From Haematococcus lacustris (taxonomy: Eukaryota > Chlorophyta > Chlorophyceae > Chlamydomonadales > Haematococcaceae): a stretch of DNA of 64,000 nt. The notes under the pieces were generated by a model, which was given only the letters and a program-made list of their open reading frames with translations, had not been told where the DNA came from and did not search any database. Shown here piece after piece: positions 28,024 to 40,967 of this stretch. Position 1 is the first letter of the stretch; each line of letters starts with the position of its first letter. Where the stretch lies: contig JASKMD010000026.1 of NCBI GenBank assembly GCA_030144725.1, positions 11,338,616 through 11,402,615 on the forward strand, in the 5' to 3' direction. Both the position numbers and the translations under genes were made by a program.

Positions 28024-30676
28024 ATGCCGCTGATGCCTGGGCCGCAAGCCCTGCTGTTCGCTGTCGTCGCAGCAGCGGTGGCCTGCGCAGCGTCCGCGTC
28101 AATGCGTTCCTCCGGAGGGGCCGTCCGCAGCCTGCACGCAGAACCAACAACTGGAGCCCCAGCTCCGGTGGCAGCTCAAAGTGCGTTGCGCAGCGACACA
28201 GCGGACTGGTGGCGAGCACGGTGCAGCCCAAATGACAGGCAGATGTCCGTCCATGCACCTTCAGCCCTGCAGCAGCTACCGTGTCGCAAACACTCGACAC
28301 CTCCCGCCAGCCCAGCTAGACAGCGAAGCCGACCTGCTTACCTGCCCCACCCCTTGCTATCCACAGCGGGTGCATCGGGGCATGAGCTGTTCAGCCAGCT
28401 GTCTGTGCCCCTGGCCTGGCTGCTGGCTTAGCTGACCCACTCAATGTGGGCTGCTGCTACGACTTGAATCAACCCGACCTGATCTGGCCTCAACTACCCT
28501 CTGACCTGACCTGACCTAGCCGTTGACCTGACCTGGCCTGGCCTGGCCTGTCGTGGCCTGTGTGGTGTGTGCAGCGCCAGAGTGTGCGGCTGCTTTGGCC
28601 AAGGATGTCATCGTGGTGTTCTCAGGACCTGAGGTGTGACTCCCTCCCTGCCCCTTACCCCCTCCCCTCCCCTCCCTGCTCCTCCCCCCTTCCCTCCTTC
28701 CCCTTCACCATCCCTCCCCCTTCTTTTCCCTCCCCTACCCTTTTCCTCTCCTAGCCACTGCCCCAGCCTTTAGGGCGCAATGCGGTTGTGCTGACAGCAT
28801 GCACCATGAGGGGCAGCCCTTTGCAGCTGTCAGGGCCGGCCTGCAGCCACCAGCAGCATGCACACAGCACGCCTTGCCAGCGGCATGAGGGCAGACAGTC
28901 TGCAGCCTGCAGCGCCAAGCACGCCGTGCATGCCGCAGCAGCCGTGCACAGCCCCCACCAGGCGGTCAGATGCCAGGCTGCTGCCCCTGTGTGCTGCCTT
29001 GCTGAGCAGGAGCCGTACCTGCGTGGCGAGGTCAGGAACCTGATGCCGGGTGAGAGCTGAGGAAGGGGCTGGGGAGTCAGGCCAGAGCCGAGCCCTGGGC
29101 AGCTGAGGGCCACACAGCCCCACCAGGGGGCGCCAGGAGCCGCTGTGTGCACTGCACAGGGACACATCCTGACCTTTGTCTCCTCACCCTCACCCCTCAC
29201 CCTTCACCACACCTCCCCTCCCCTCTCCATCACCCAGCTGCGTCTGGGTCTGGCGGCCTTCACCACCCTCCTTCTCCCCCACCGCCCCTCCCCCCTGCTG
29301 CTGCCCTGCCGCCCCTCTCCCCTGCCGCCAGCCCCCCCAGGCCCCTATGACCTCCCGCCCTGGCCCCGGCTCAGCCTTCCCACTCACCCCGCATGGCCTG
29401 CAGGTCACACCATCGACGTCACACCCGGGACCTACACCAAGCTGGACCTCACAGACCCCACCCAGGCCGCCTGCGCCGCCTCCATCACCAGCCTGAGCAA
29501 GGCACAGAGCCTCCTGATCTGGGACAACGGAGCGCTGGGCAACAGCAAGGTCAGCGCAGCGCAGCCCAGCTGCAGGGGGGTGGCTGCAGGGGGGTGGGGT
29601 GGACGGAAAAGGTGGGGGTGGGGGGTGGGGGGCCTAAGCTGCCGCCGCTGCTGGTGGTGATGATGATGGGATAGCATGCAAGTCCTGACACCCCTGCCTG
29701 CTGACCTGCCTGCCTTCATGCCTGCCCTGCCTGCTGCCCTGCCTGCCTGCTTGGCTTGCCTTCCTTTGCCTGCAGGCCTCCCTGCCCAGAGGTCTTGTGC
29801 GGCCTCTGGGTCAGATTGTGGTGCTGGGCAAGCCTGGCAAGGAGCAGCCGGGAATCACCTCCCTGGACTTCCTGCAGTCACTGCAGGTCAGGCCATGAAG
29901 GCTGCCAGGCCTCAACAGGGGGGGGGGCACACTGCTGCCGCTGCCGTCGCTGCTGCTGCTGCTGCTGTCGGTGATGGCATGGTCATGAGCGTGGTGCTGA
30001 CACTCAAGCTGCCCACGCCCTGCTCGTCACACCGCTGCTGCTGGCAGTGGTGGCATCGACACGCTGCTGCTGCTGCTGCTGCTGCTGCTGCATGCCCCCA
30101 CCCCCCCTGCCCTGTGATGTGGTGCAGAGTGTAGGCGGGCTGAGTGTGTACAACATGGACGGCCTGAAGCACCTGACTGGCCTGGAGGCGCTGTACAACG
30201 TCACAGGTCAGACCCAAACACCCCCACCCCCACCCCCACCCCCACCCCCACCCCCACCCCCACCCCCACCCCCACCCCCACCCCCACCCCCACCCCCACC
30301 CCCACCCCCACCCCCACCCCCACCCCCACCCCCACCCCCACCCCCACCCCCACCCCCACCCCCACCCCCACCCCCACCCCCACCCCCACCCCCACCCCCA
30401 CCCCCACCCCCACCCCCACCCCCACCCCCACCCCCACCCCCACCCCCACCCCCACCCCCACCCCCACCCCCACCCCCACCCCCACCCCCACCCCCCACCC
30501 CCACCCCCACCCCCACCCCCACCCCCACCCCCACCCCCACCCCCACCCCCACCCCCACCCCCACCCCCACCCCCACCCCCACCCCCACCCCGCAAAGCTG
30601 AAGACGGCCTGTTGACCCTGACAAGGCAGCCCTGGCAGGTCTAGCTACCAATCTGGCCGGATGATAATGTTGGCTG

Positions 30677-30712
<36 letters not shown>

Positions 30713-32628
30713 CCCCCCGCTGCTGCTGCTGCTGCTGCCACCCCCCCCTGCTGCTGCTGCTGCTGCTGTCAACCCCCCCTGCCGCTGCTGCTGGCTTCAG
30801 GCGACCTGATCATCAGCGAGAATGACGCCCTGCTGGACTGTGCTGGTCTGGATGCGCTGAGGGCCGTGGGGGGCGACCTGCTGATGAACAGCAACCAGAA
30901 CCTGCTAACCCTGAAGGGGCTCAGTGTGAGGGGCCAGGGGGGAGGGGGAGGGGGTGAGGCAGGGGTCAGGGGGGGGGGGGGGTCAGGGGGGGGGGAGACC
31001 AGGGCCAGCAAAGCACAGGCTGCCCTGCTTCAGTGGACCAGCTGGACCTGCTCTTGTCCTGGCAGTCCTGGTCATGAGCAGGTGGTGTCAAGGCCAGGGG
31101 GCAGGGGGCAGCAGGTCAGGGGGGCAGGGGAGCAGGGGGTCTTGTCCCCTCCCAGCTGCACCCCTGCCCTGGTCCTCAGATGGACGGCACACGCCTGCTG
31201 CCACACCCCTGCTGCCACACCCCACACCAGGGGCTGGTCGGGGCGCGGTTTGACCAGCAAAGTTGTGCCTGCTACCTCTCCCCCCCCTCCCTGCTGCCCC
31301 CCCTGACCTGCACCCCTGAGACTGCAGCAGGGGGCTGCACACGCCTGCTGCCACACCCCACAGCTAGTGATTGCCTGGGACCCCCCTGCCCCCTGCCCCC
31401 CCTGCCTCCCAGCCCCTCCCCCCAGCCCCCCCCCCCTGTTTGGTGTTGTCCAGGCTCTGGAGAGCATTGGCGGCCAGCTGCTGCTCAAGGGCAACGGCTA
31501 CATGATGAGCGCTGACGAGCTGAGCAGCCTGCGCCGCATTGGCAAGGAGGCAAACCTGATCAACAACGGCAACCTGCAGGTCAGTAGGGGGGGGGGGGGG
31601 GTAGCGGCGCACTGCAAGCAGGGCAGCAGCAGCCAGGTGGCAGCGGCAGCAGCAGTAGGCAGCAGCAACAGCCTGCCCCTGCTCATGGCCCGCCCTCTGC
31701 CCCTCCGCCCCTGCCCCCCCCCTCCCCCACACACACAACACACCCACACCCTTCTTGTTCTATGCCACACCCACAGCTTTGAAGGCCCTGGGTGCTCCCC
31801 CACCCCCTGCATGGCTGCATGGCTGCATGACACGGTGTCACATGCTCACATTGCGCCCCTGCCCCCCCTGGGGGCTGAATAGCCGCCTGCCCTGACGCCT
31901 GCCCTGCCTGCTGCCCCTGCGGCGTGCAGATGACCCTCCCCGCCGGCGTTGCTGTGGGTCCATCAGGCACCCTGACAGTCAGCGATGGCCCTGCAGGTCA
32001 GTGACGCCGCCACCCGCCCCTCTAGGGACCCCCTGTGGTGTGCCCCTGCGAGGAGTTGAACCCCGCACCTCCCACTCCTGCTGCAAAGGGGTGTTGTGGG
32101 ATGGTGACCCAGGGCTGTGGGGGTGGCTGTGGCTGGCCTGCTCCTTGTTGAGGCGCCACATGTGCTACCATCATCACATCCACCACCATCACTGTTATCA
32201 TCACCATAACGATCACCATCACCACTGAACATGAGCCTGTCAGTTTGCCTGGTTGCCATGCAGGGGATGCGGGGGTGCTGGTCATCTATGGTGGAGACAC
32301 TCCCCCCTCTGCAGGTACACCCCCCTCACTCCCTCACCCCCTCACCCCCCCTTTCCCCCTCGGCCTCTCCCCCCCTCCCCGCTCCTCCCTTTCCCCCTCG
32401 CCCCCACCCCCTGCTGCTGTGAGCCCTACCCTGCTGCCCCCTGGATCTGGCCGCAGCCGACGTGTTTGAGAGCGTCAACACCTTCCAGCCCCCCCCTGCC
32501 AGTAGGTCCAGCATGGTCGGGTGTGAGGGGAGGCGAGGGGAGGGGAGGGGGGCGACACAGGCCCTGCCCAGCCCTGCCCTGCCCCCCTGACCCCAGTCGT
32601 GAGCCCTGACCCAGCCCTGCCTCACCCA

Positions 32629-32676
<48 letters not shown>

Positions 32677-35600
32677 CAGACGTTTGACATCACCGTGCGC
32701 AGCTGCCGCTTCCTGCACTTTTCCAAGCCCGCCGTCACTGAGCCTGACGGAACCCTCAAGTGAGTCAGGCACCGCCTGACCACACACCTACTCACCCACC
32801 CAGCCCACCTGCCCACCCACTGAGTGGCAAGGCCCACCTGGAGCCCCCCGCTGACTGCCACAGCGTCGCCCCGCCTGCCCCTGGCCTGCCCCTGCACCTG
32901 CTCACCCATTGGCCTGACCAGCGGCCTGCTTCAAACCATCCCTGCCCACCCCCTCCCCTCCAGTGCCGCCAGGTGCCCTGCCCTGCCTGCCTGCCCCCAT
33001 GCCTGCCTGCCTGGGTGGGTGCTCGACTGCCAAACTGCTCCTCCTCCCCCCCCTCCCCCCCCTCCCCCCCCTCCCCCCCCTCCCCCCCCTCCCACCCCCC
33101 GGCCTGCCCAGCCCAGCCCTGCCCTGCTGCCTCCCCCCCAGGGGCAATGTGGTGGTGTACGACACCGGCAACATCCCTGACTTGCGGGCTGTGCTGGGGG
33201 GCGTCACGGCCATCACTGGCGCCCTGGTCGTCATTGGGGGGTGGGGGGTGGGGCTGCTGCCCAGCGCCCCGGGCCTGGCCAATCTGGACGGCTGCCAAGG
33301 CATCACTGTGAGGGGGGGGGAGGGGGGGGGAGGGTTCCAGGGGGGTGGGTAGAGGGGGAGTACGTGGGGGGCAGCAGCTGGGTCTACTGCTGTCCTGGCC
33401 TTGTCATGGCTCTTGCCCCTTGCCCCTGCTGCTGCCCCTGATGCTGCCCCTGCTGCTGCCCCTGATGCTGCTCCTGCCCCTGATGCTGCAGCAAGGCAGG
33501 CCTGAGTGCCGACACCACCCCCACCCCCACCACTGCTGTGTGTGTGTGTGTGTGTGTGTGTGCAGTCAGTGGGGTCGCTGGGCCTGGTGGCCACCACTCA
33601 GCTGCGCAACCTGAAGGAGCTGTCCAGCCTGACCCGGGTGAGGCCCAGCAGGGGCAGGAGCAGGAAGCTGGGGGGAAGCTGGGGGGAAGCTGGGGGGAAG
33701 CTGGGGAGGAGCGGGGGAAGGCTGGTTGGAAGGCCTAATGGTGGGAAGGTAGTAGCTTTGGAGCATTCCCAATCCAGCTGTGGGCTGGGAGGGTGTGGTG
33801 TGATGTGGTGTGATGTGGTGTGTTGTGAAGCGCAGCCCCAGTGTTGGGGGTCCCCAGCTGCCGTGAGGGTGTGTGCTGTGCGGCTGCAGATCCTGGGCAA
33901 CCTGGTGGTCAGCTACAACGCCCAGCTGAAGAGCCTGGAGGGGCTGGGGCCTGAGGGTGGGACCTAGGGGGGGCACCTGGGGGGGCACCTGGGGGGGCAG
34001 CAGGGCGCCAGGGGGGGCCAGGGGGGCAGGCTGAACCAGGGCTGAGCTGCCTAGTGCCCTGACTGGGGCTGCAGGGGGGCTGCAGGGGGGCCAGGGGGGC
34101 TGCAGGGGGGCACACAGTCTGAGTGAGGCAATTGGGGGCTAGTCTGAGGAGGGGGGGGGGTGCACAGTCTGTGTGCAGCTGGTCCCTGCACAGTGACGCT
34201 CAATTCGAGTGCACCGCACCTCCTGACACCCCCTGCCACCCCATGCCCTGACCCCTGCCGCTGCCTCACCACCACCACCCACCCCCCCTTCACTCCCCTG
34301 CATCCCCCCCACCCCCCGGCCCTACGCATTACGCTGCTGCCCAGCCAGCCGGCATATCTTACCCTGGACCCCCCCCCCGACCCCCCTAACACGCACCCCC
34401 TGCCCCCCTTGACCCCCCCCTGGACCCCCCCTGACCCCCCACCCCCTGCAGTCCAAGAGCTAGGCCTGGTGCCCAGCAGCGGCACAGTGGACCTGGGCGC
34501 CGCCATCACCAGCCTGCGCGGCCTGCGCGCTGCCCCCGGTGGCCCGCGCTACCTGAACAAGATCGCCAGCGAGTTGTGGATCCAGGACAATGCGGAGCTG
34601 GAGACGTTGAGCGGCCTGGAGGTCAGCCCTGAGGGGGGGGGGGCGGGAGGGGGGGGGGCTGTCAGGCTTAGCCAGGCTAGGCAGGGGGCATAGCACACGG
34701 TGCAGGGGGGCGGGGGGGTGGACCTGCCAGGCAGGGTCAGGTGGGTGGGTGCAGCACACGGTGCAGGGTATGAGTGTCTAGCATGTCACGGCTGAGGACG
34801 GGGGGGGGGAGGTGGGCCGCAGGCCCTGAGCCCTGACCAGGCAGGAGGTGTGAGGGGGAGGGTGGCGTGTTGCTACTAAGCTGTGGCAGCTGTCTGTCTG
34901 GCTGTGTGTTTCAGGGCGTGGCGGAGGTGGACTGGCGCATTCAGATCCTGTACAACAAGAAGCTGACCACCCTGGACGCGCTGTCACGCCTCACCAAGGC
35001 GGGGGGCGGCCTGGTGGTGAGCCTGACTGCCCCCTGCTGCTGCATGCTGCCACCGCGCCCGCCCACAGACCTTGCTGCTGCTGCTGCTGCTGCTGGTGGT
35101 GCTGCTGGTGGCTGTATGGTGGCAGGGCTGCTGCTGCTGCTGCTGGACCGGTGGCGCTTGTTAAGCTGTCAATGCATTCACCCAATGCCTGATAGCCTTG
35201 TGACGTCATCTCACGAACCCCTCAGCTGGACCAGCCTTGCAGCAAGGCTCCTAGCCCTGTAGGTACCTGGACTTGCTGCCATGTTGCACGCTGTTGCGCT
35301 CATGGCTGCTGCCTGCGCCCTGCTGTCCTGCTGTCCTGCTGACCCCTAAAGGGCAAGGCAGCAGCTGGAGCTGCTTGGCTGCTTGGCTGCTTGCAGCTGC
35401 TGACTGACTGCAAGACTCGCCGCTGCGGCGCCATGCACCCTGTCCCCCCCTGCTGCCGGCCTGGCTGCAGATCATTGGCAACAAGGCGCTGACCAGCCTG
35501 GGTGCTCTGAAGAGCTTGACGGATGTTGGTGAGGGGCCGGAGGGGGCTGGGGTGTGTTGGGGGTCCCCAGCCGCCAGAGGGGGCTGCGGCACACAGCGGG

Positions 35601-36258
35601 ACCGGCACTGCACATGGACCCCCACCCCCACCCCCCACCCCCCACCCGCCCCCACCCCCCACCCGCCCCCACCCCACCCCCCACCCCCCACCCCCCCGCA
35701 CCCCACCTGGCTGTGCCCCACCGCTGGCTGCAGGCATCAGCGCCCACATCATGTGGAACCCTGTGTTGCGGGATGTGTCCGGCCTGGCACAGCTGACGGC
35801 CATCCGGGGCGACCTGGTGCTGGCGGGCAACAAGGCGCTGTCTAGCCTGGCCCCCCTCATTGTGAGCCCTAACACGCTGACCCTCACCCTGCCTGCCTGC
35901 CTGCCTGCCTGCCTACCCCCACTGCCTACCCCCACTGCCTGCCTCATGCCTGCCTGCCTGTCTGCCTGCCTACCTCAGGCGCTTCAGCAGATTGGCCTGA
36001 ACCTGTGCGTGTCCAACACCAACATCACGGACCTCACAGGCCTGGGTGAGCACCGCTGGCCACCACGACCCCCTGCGCACCCTGCCTCCTGCTCCTCCCC
36101 CTGCACCCCAGCACCATGCCCGAAACCTGCCAGCCTGCCTGGCTGCCTGTATCCCGCCCCCGGCCCTGGTCCCCTGCCCTGACCCCGCCCCCAGCTGTGA
36201 TCCCCAGGGTTTGGCCCCAGCCATCATCCCACCCGCCTGCCTCCCTCCCCCCCTTCCT

Positions 36259-36290
<32 letters not shown>

Positions 36291-37745
36291 TCCTGCCCCC
36301 CTGCCTGCCTGCTCACCTTACTCCTTGGCTGCCTGGCTGCCTGGCTGCCTGCAGACAACCTGGTCAGTGTGGGCGGGCTGGTGTCCATCAACGAGAACCC
36401 TGAGCTGCGCAGCCTGAAGGGGCTGGGCGCCCTGGGCGTGATTGGGGACAACCTGCAGATGCATGGCAACCCCCGGCTAGCCAGCCTGGCGCCGTTGGAC
36501 TCGGTGCTGACCTCGGTGGGTGCACAGGGCCAGGCATAGGGACAGCTGGGTGCGGGGCGAGGCAGGGCGGGGGACGGGAGGGGGAAGGGAGCAGGGAGGG
36601 GGGTTAAGGCAGGTAGCAGGGCAGAGTGTAGTGTGGGCCTAGGAGCAGTGGCGAGGGTGATGGCAACCTTATTGCTGGTGGTGGCCGTGGTTGGCACCAC
36701 GCTTGGTTGGCACCCTCCACCCACTAAGGTCATGGCTGCTGGTTGGAAGCACCAGCCAAGCACGCCAGTGTGTGTGATGGTGGTGGTGAGGGTGGTGGTG
36801 AGGGTGAGTGAGGGTGAGTGAGGGTGGGAGGAGTGAGGACGTTTCATTTGCGTTGAGGTAACAGTGGTGGTGGCGGCAGCACTGAAGGTCCACCTCTTCT
36901 CCCTGACTCCTGCTGCTGCAGGTGGGAGGTGGACTGTACCTGCTGGACAACCCCCAGCTGGCCAGCCTGGGCCGCCTGCCCGCCACCCTGACCCGGCTGG
37001 GAGGTGAGCAGCAGGGTCTGCCCCTCCCCCCCACGGCCCCCCCACCGCCGGCCCCCCACCGCCGCCCCCCCCACTGCCGGCTAGGATCAGAGAGGCAGCG
37101 CAGTGCTCCCCTGGCTGCTGCTGTCCCCTGGCTGGCTTGCAGCCAGGCAGGGCAGGATCAGTGTGGTAGCTCAGTGCTGCTGCTGCTGCTGCTGCTGCTG
37201 TCCCCTGGTTGGGGCATAAGGTGGCTTGAGGCCCCAGCCTCAGCACAGGCCCCTGAGCACCCTAAGCCACCCTGCGCTCCCTACCCTACCGTCACGCTCG
37301 ACCGATGCATTGCCGTGTCTCGGCGGTGCCGTGTGCTCAATAGTTGTGGGTCAGGTGTGATGCTGTCGCTTGCACGCGCAGCCATGGTGGACGTGCGCAA
37401 CAGTGGCGCGGTGCCCGCGACTGACATCGCCGTACTGCGCAGCAAGGCAAACAAGGGGTTGGCCGCTGTGTTGGATACCGTCGAGCTGCTGCCGCAGACC
37501 GTTGCCACCGCCGGTGCCCAGTTCGTTACATCTGCAACTGTCATCAATGCCACGGAGGCCGCGGCCGGTGCACCGGTGACCGGCACCATCGCGTTGACCA
37601 CCGCCCCTTCCTCCCCCAAACCCCCCTCCGCCAAGCCTGCCGCGACCGTGACGCAAGTTTCCGCGGGGGCAATAGCACCGGGCGGGGCAGTTGCTCCTGC
37701 GGCGGCAGTAGCACCCCTGGGCGTCGCCTCATTCGAGGGGAATTG
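28024..37745 (+). CDS. Secreted receptor-L-domain/ECM33-like repeat protein
   Basis: About 24 exons join in phase. The first (28024-28180) encodes a signal peptide ([20 protein letters not shown] then ACAASA). Further exons include 28575-28633, 29010-29049, 29404-29549, about 30128-30210, 31454-31579, 34452-34621, 35749-35860, 36356-36519 and the last from about 37382. Most encode one or two turns of a beta-solenoid with the pattern GxLxIxxNxxLxSLxGLxxL, for example [40 protein letters not shown] and [20 protein letters not shown]. This is the pattern of receptor L-domains and fungal ECM33/SPS2 wall proteins. The last exon is an Ala/Thr/Pro-rich tail with no transmembrane helix seen. A cell-wall or surface role is likely; ligand and anchoring are unknown. 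Choosing ATG 28024 keeps a clean signal peptide. Confidence 0.75.
30218..30593. repeat. (CCCCCA)n hexanucleotide array in an L-domain gene intron
   Basis: About 62 CCCCCA units follow the donor ACGTCACAG|GTCAGA. A single phase slip at about 30493 (an extra C) splits the run into two blocks. Confidence 0.97.
30680..30795. repeat. (GCT)n runs in an L-domain gene intron
   Basis: Several GCTGCTGCT tracts alternate with C runs just before the exon [16 protein letters not shown]. Confidence 0.9.
33541..33563. repeat. (TG)n run before an acceptor
   Basis: A dinucleotide TG tract lies immediately upstream of the acceptor GTGCAG for the exon [15 protein letters not shown]. Confidence 0.9.
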
Positions 37746-38351
37746 AACGTGACGGATGGGCTAGTTGCTGGGTGTGTGGACGCATCTTGTCATAATGCCT
37801 TTGCCAGGCGGTCATCGCCTCGCAAAGTCAAATCTTTGCTGGGCGTGGCTTCACGGCAGCCCTTGCAATTGTGAAATACTTCGGTCAGGAGTGAGGAGTG
37901 TGTCAGTGTGAACCGTTGCTCATCATGCATTCTAAGCCTGCACAAAACAAAGCGTCGAAGTTGCGATTGTTGGGCATCTGTTGTTAGGTGACGAGAAGTG
38001 GGATCAACTTGATCCTTACGGTGAGTTTGAGCGTGGCTGTAACAAAGCGTGTGTGCCAAGAGTAATGGCTGTAGCACGCACAATCGTGACCTCGCTCACA
38101 CGTCGCGCCGCACTGGTTGCATAGAGCTTACCTCACTGAGCGGCGGAATGACATCCGTTTCGCGACGCCTCGCACCGGCAGCGACCAGCGGTTCGGCTCA
38201 CTCTGTGCGACAGGGGTGCTGTGCGAGTCTGTACCTGACGGTGTTGGTTTAGTGCCCTTTGCCGGCACCATCTCGTGTACACTGTACAGATAAGGGCGTG
38301 CCGGCCGGGTGAGAAGCAACATGGCAGTGCAAGGCTGGGGTATCTGAGTAT

Positions 38352-38390
<39 letters not shown>

Positions 38391-38600
38391 GATATACTTC
38401 TACTAGCCAGTAAAGGTTTGCGGACCAGGTCCTACCAAGAATGTCATCCACAAATCTTTGCATGGTTACGTCGTCAAGCGGTACACTATCATATCCCGTG
38501 AACCCACAACATCATAAGCTCCGCTCGTGTTTCAAGAGGATGCGAAGCGCTGCCGAGTTCTCATAAACCTGCCGGAACAAACAGCTAGACATGTAAATTG
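37746..38600. other. Intergenic region
   Basis: It holds the 3' UTR of the L-domain gene, a (GCT)n run at about 38355-38391 and the probable promoter of the PIP5K gene. ATG-TAA at 38591-38596 is a minimal upstream ORF just before the PIP5K start. No other gene is seen. Confidence 0.6.
38039..38043 (+). terminator. TGTAA polyadenylation signal for the L-domain gene
   Basis: TGTAA lies about 295 bp after the stop codon at 37743-37745. Confidence 0.5.
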
Positions 38601-40922
38601 ATGAGCTTCATCGGCAGCCGCCGCGCTGCGGATGGCGAACAAAGTAAGAGCAAGCGCTTCGCAAATGGCGACAGCTACACAGGAAGCTGGCAAAATCAGA
38701 AGGTAGAGGTGCACCGACAGACCTTAGCCCCATTCAAACCATGCAACTGGTGGGAAGACGTGTCCTTAATGCAGCCGCATGGTGAAGGTCGCTACACCTG
38801 GGCAGACGGCTCCACGTACGATGGCTACTGGCGGGTATCTGGCCACCAGCTGGGCTCTACATCCAGACACCTGCAACACCTTCAGCTCACCCACATCATA
38901 GCACACATTGCATACCACGATGCCAGCTCAGCATCAACATGCTTGCATGCACTGCTGCATGTAGGATGGCGTACGACATGGTGTGGGGCGCTTTGTGTGG
39001 CCTTCAGGCGCTGCGTATCAGGGCGAGTGGCGGGACGGCTACATGCACGGCACAGGTGTGCACCACTGCCGTGCCTGTCCCGCCTCAACCTCAGCAGCCC
39101 GCACCAGGCCACCCGCCACAGGGGAGGCGGCAGGCTGCTTGCTCTCGGAGCCCGCCCACCCCCCCCACAGTGTCGCTGTAGAGCTGCCCCTGGCTGCTGC
39201 CTGGCCACTGCCTGGCTGTGCCATGCTGCCTGGGCCTGCAGGCACGCTGGATGGGCCCCCCTGCTCAGAGGACCCTGGTGGCCATGCGGCGGCGCTGGCT
39301 GCCCTGGGCTACGGCGGCGCTGGCTGCAGCGCGCGCTACCAGGGCGGCTGGGTGCGGGACAGCAAGCACGGCCTGGGCAAGCAGCTGTGGAGCAACGGGG
39401 ACGTGTATGAGGGGCTGTGGAGGGCGGGGGTGCCGGAGGGGCCGGGCAGGTGGGTGTGCTGGCTGGGGCGCTCCCACCCGCTGTGCAGTAGTAGTGCAGC
39501 AGACTGCGGCGCAGCAGCCCACTAGGGACATCACAGCTACAGGACCGCTAGGCAACCCCTCATGCAAGCACCTCATGCAAGCACCCCACAGCCACATGGC
39601 CCGACCTCTGCACCCTTGCCCACAGCCGCATGAGCTGCATGTGCCATCATGCCCCTGCTGCCCCACCCTGCAGTGCCCGGCGCCATCACGGTGGGGTGCA
39701 GGTGCAGCCACCGTGATTAGGGTTAGGGCCTAGGGAGGTGCGGCCTCCCTGGTGCAGCCCGACCCCTCCACTGGCCTACATTGCTCCTGCTTGCTGCTGC
39801 TTGGGTCAGTATGCCCCTGCTGCCCCACCACCCTGCGTTGCCCAGTTGCGCTGTACGGCAGGTGCAGCAGGCGCAGCAGTGCTAGTCCGCCTACGTGCCT
39901 GCCCAAGCGCTGTGTCCTGCAGGTACATCTTTGCGGAGGGGTCGGAGTATGATGGCGAGTGGCGGGACGGGCTGATGGCAGGGCACGGCACCTTTGTGTG
40001 GGCGTCTGGGGAGAGGTACGAGGGACAGTGGAAGGTGCGCGACCACACCCCAGCCCGCAGCGGCCCAGCTGGCCAAGCGGCCTTGAACGATGTAGCTCTC
40101 CTTGCCACCCTTCCACCTTACAGGCCAACAAAACTCATTCAACAAGGAACAACATGTTGGACTGTGGGTAACCTCACTCAGCTACTACAATCAAGTTGTA
40201 GCATCCTCGGTCGCACCCTTGATGAACACAAACCCCAAGTCGATGGCACGTTCCTGGGGCAAACCCCCTGACCACTGGGCACATCATCAAAACTAACAGC
40301 TTAACGCTTAAAAGGATATCAGCCCGTTGCACTAGTAAACACTAGTGAACTAGCTAGGAGCCCTAGAGTGTGCCATGGCTCCAGGGCTCGGGTAGGGATG
40401 GACGCTCCACGAGGAAGCTCCATTGTGGCAGCAAGTTTATTAATCGCTGCTGCTTTTGGCGATACCTGCAAGCACATAGGGCCACGGTATATGCTTAGTG
40501 TGCGTGGCAATGTGCGGGGCAACAAGTGCAACCAGGGCAACTTGTGGGGGCTGTGTGCGATGTGCGGGGCTTGCTTAGAGTGCGGGGCAACCGGGGTGCG
40601 TTGGACAACAAGTGCGGGGCTATGTGCGGGGCAGCAATGCGCACGGTGTGTTGGACAACAAGTGCGGGGTTATGTGCGGGGCAGCAAGGGCAAGGGGCTT
40701 ACCTTTCAGAGAGGTGCCTGGCCGTTTGCGGGGCCGTGTTCTACGGGGCCGTGTACCATTGTTTACTGCGCGGTCACGAATTAGCGCGTCGATCTGCGAA
40801 CACACTTACAGGCAGGTGCCCCTCCTCACACTGTGACGTCACACTGGTGCTGAGAGCAGACGGCAAGCTGGGTGGCGGCAGGCCGGCAGGCAGGCAGGCA
40901 GGCAGGCAGGCAGGCTGGCTGG

Positions 40923-40967
<45 letters not shown>

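Noticed and set aside
29912..30741. Poly-Gly, Gly-Val, Gly-Trp and Pro-Thr frames
   Set aside because: Translations of the (CCCCCA)n array in an intron.
40500..40700. tRNA or small RNA gene in the GTGCGGGGC repeats
   Set aside because: No cloverleaf or conserved A/B box pair was seen. The sequence is a simple local repeat.
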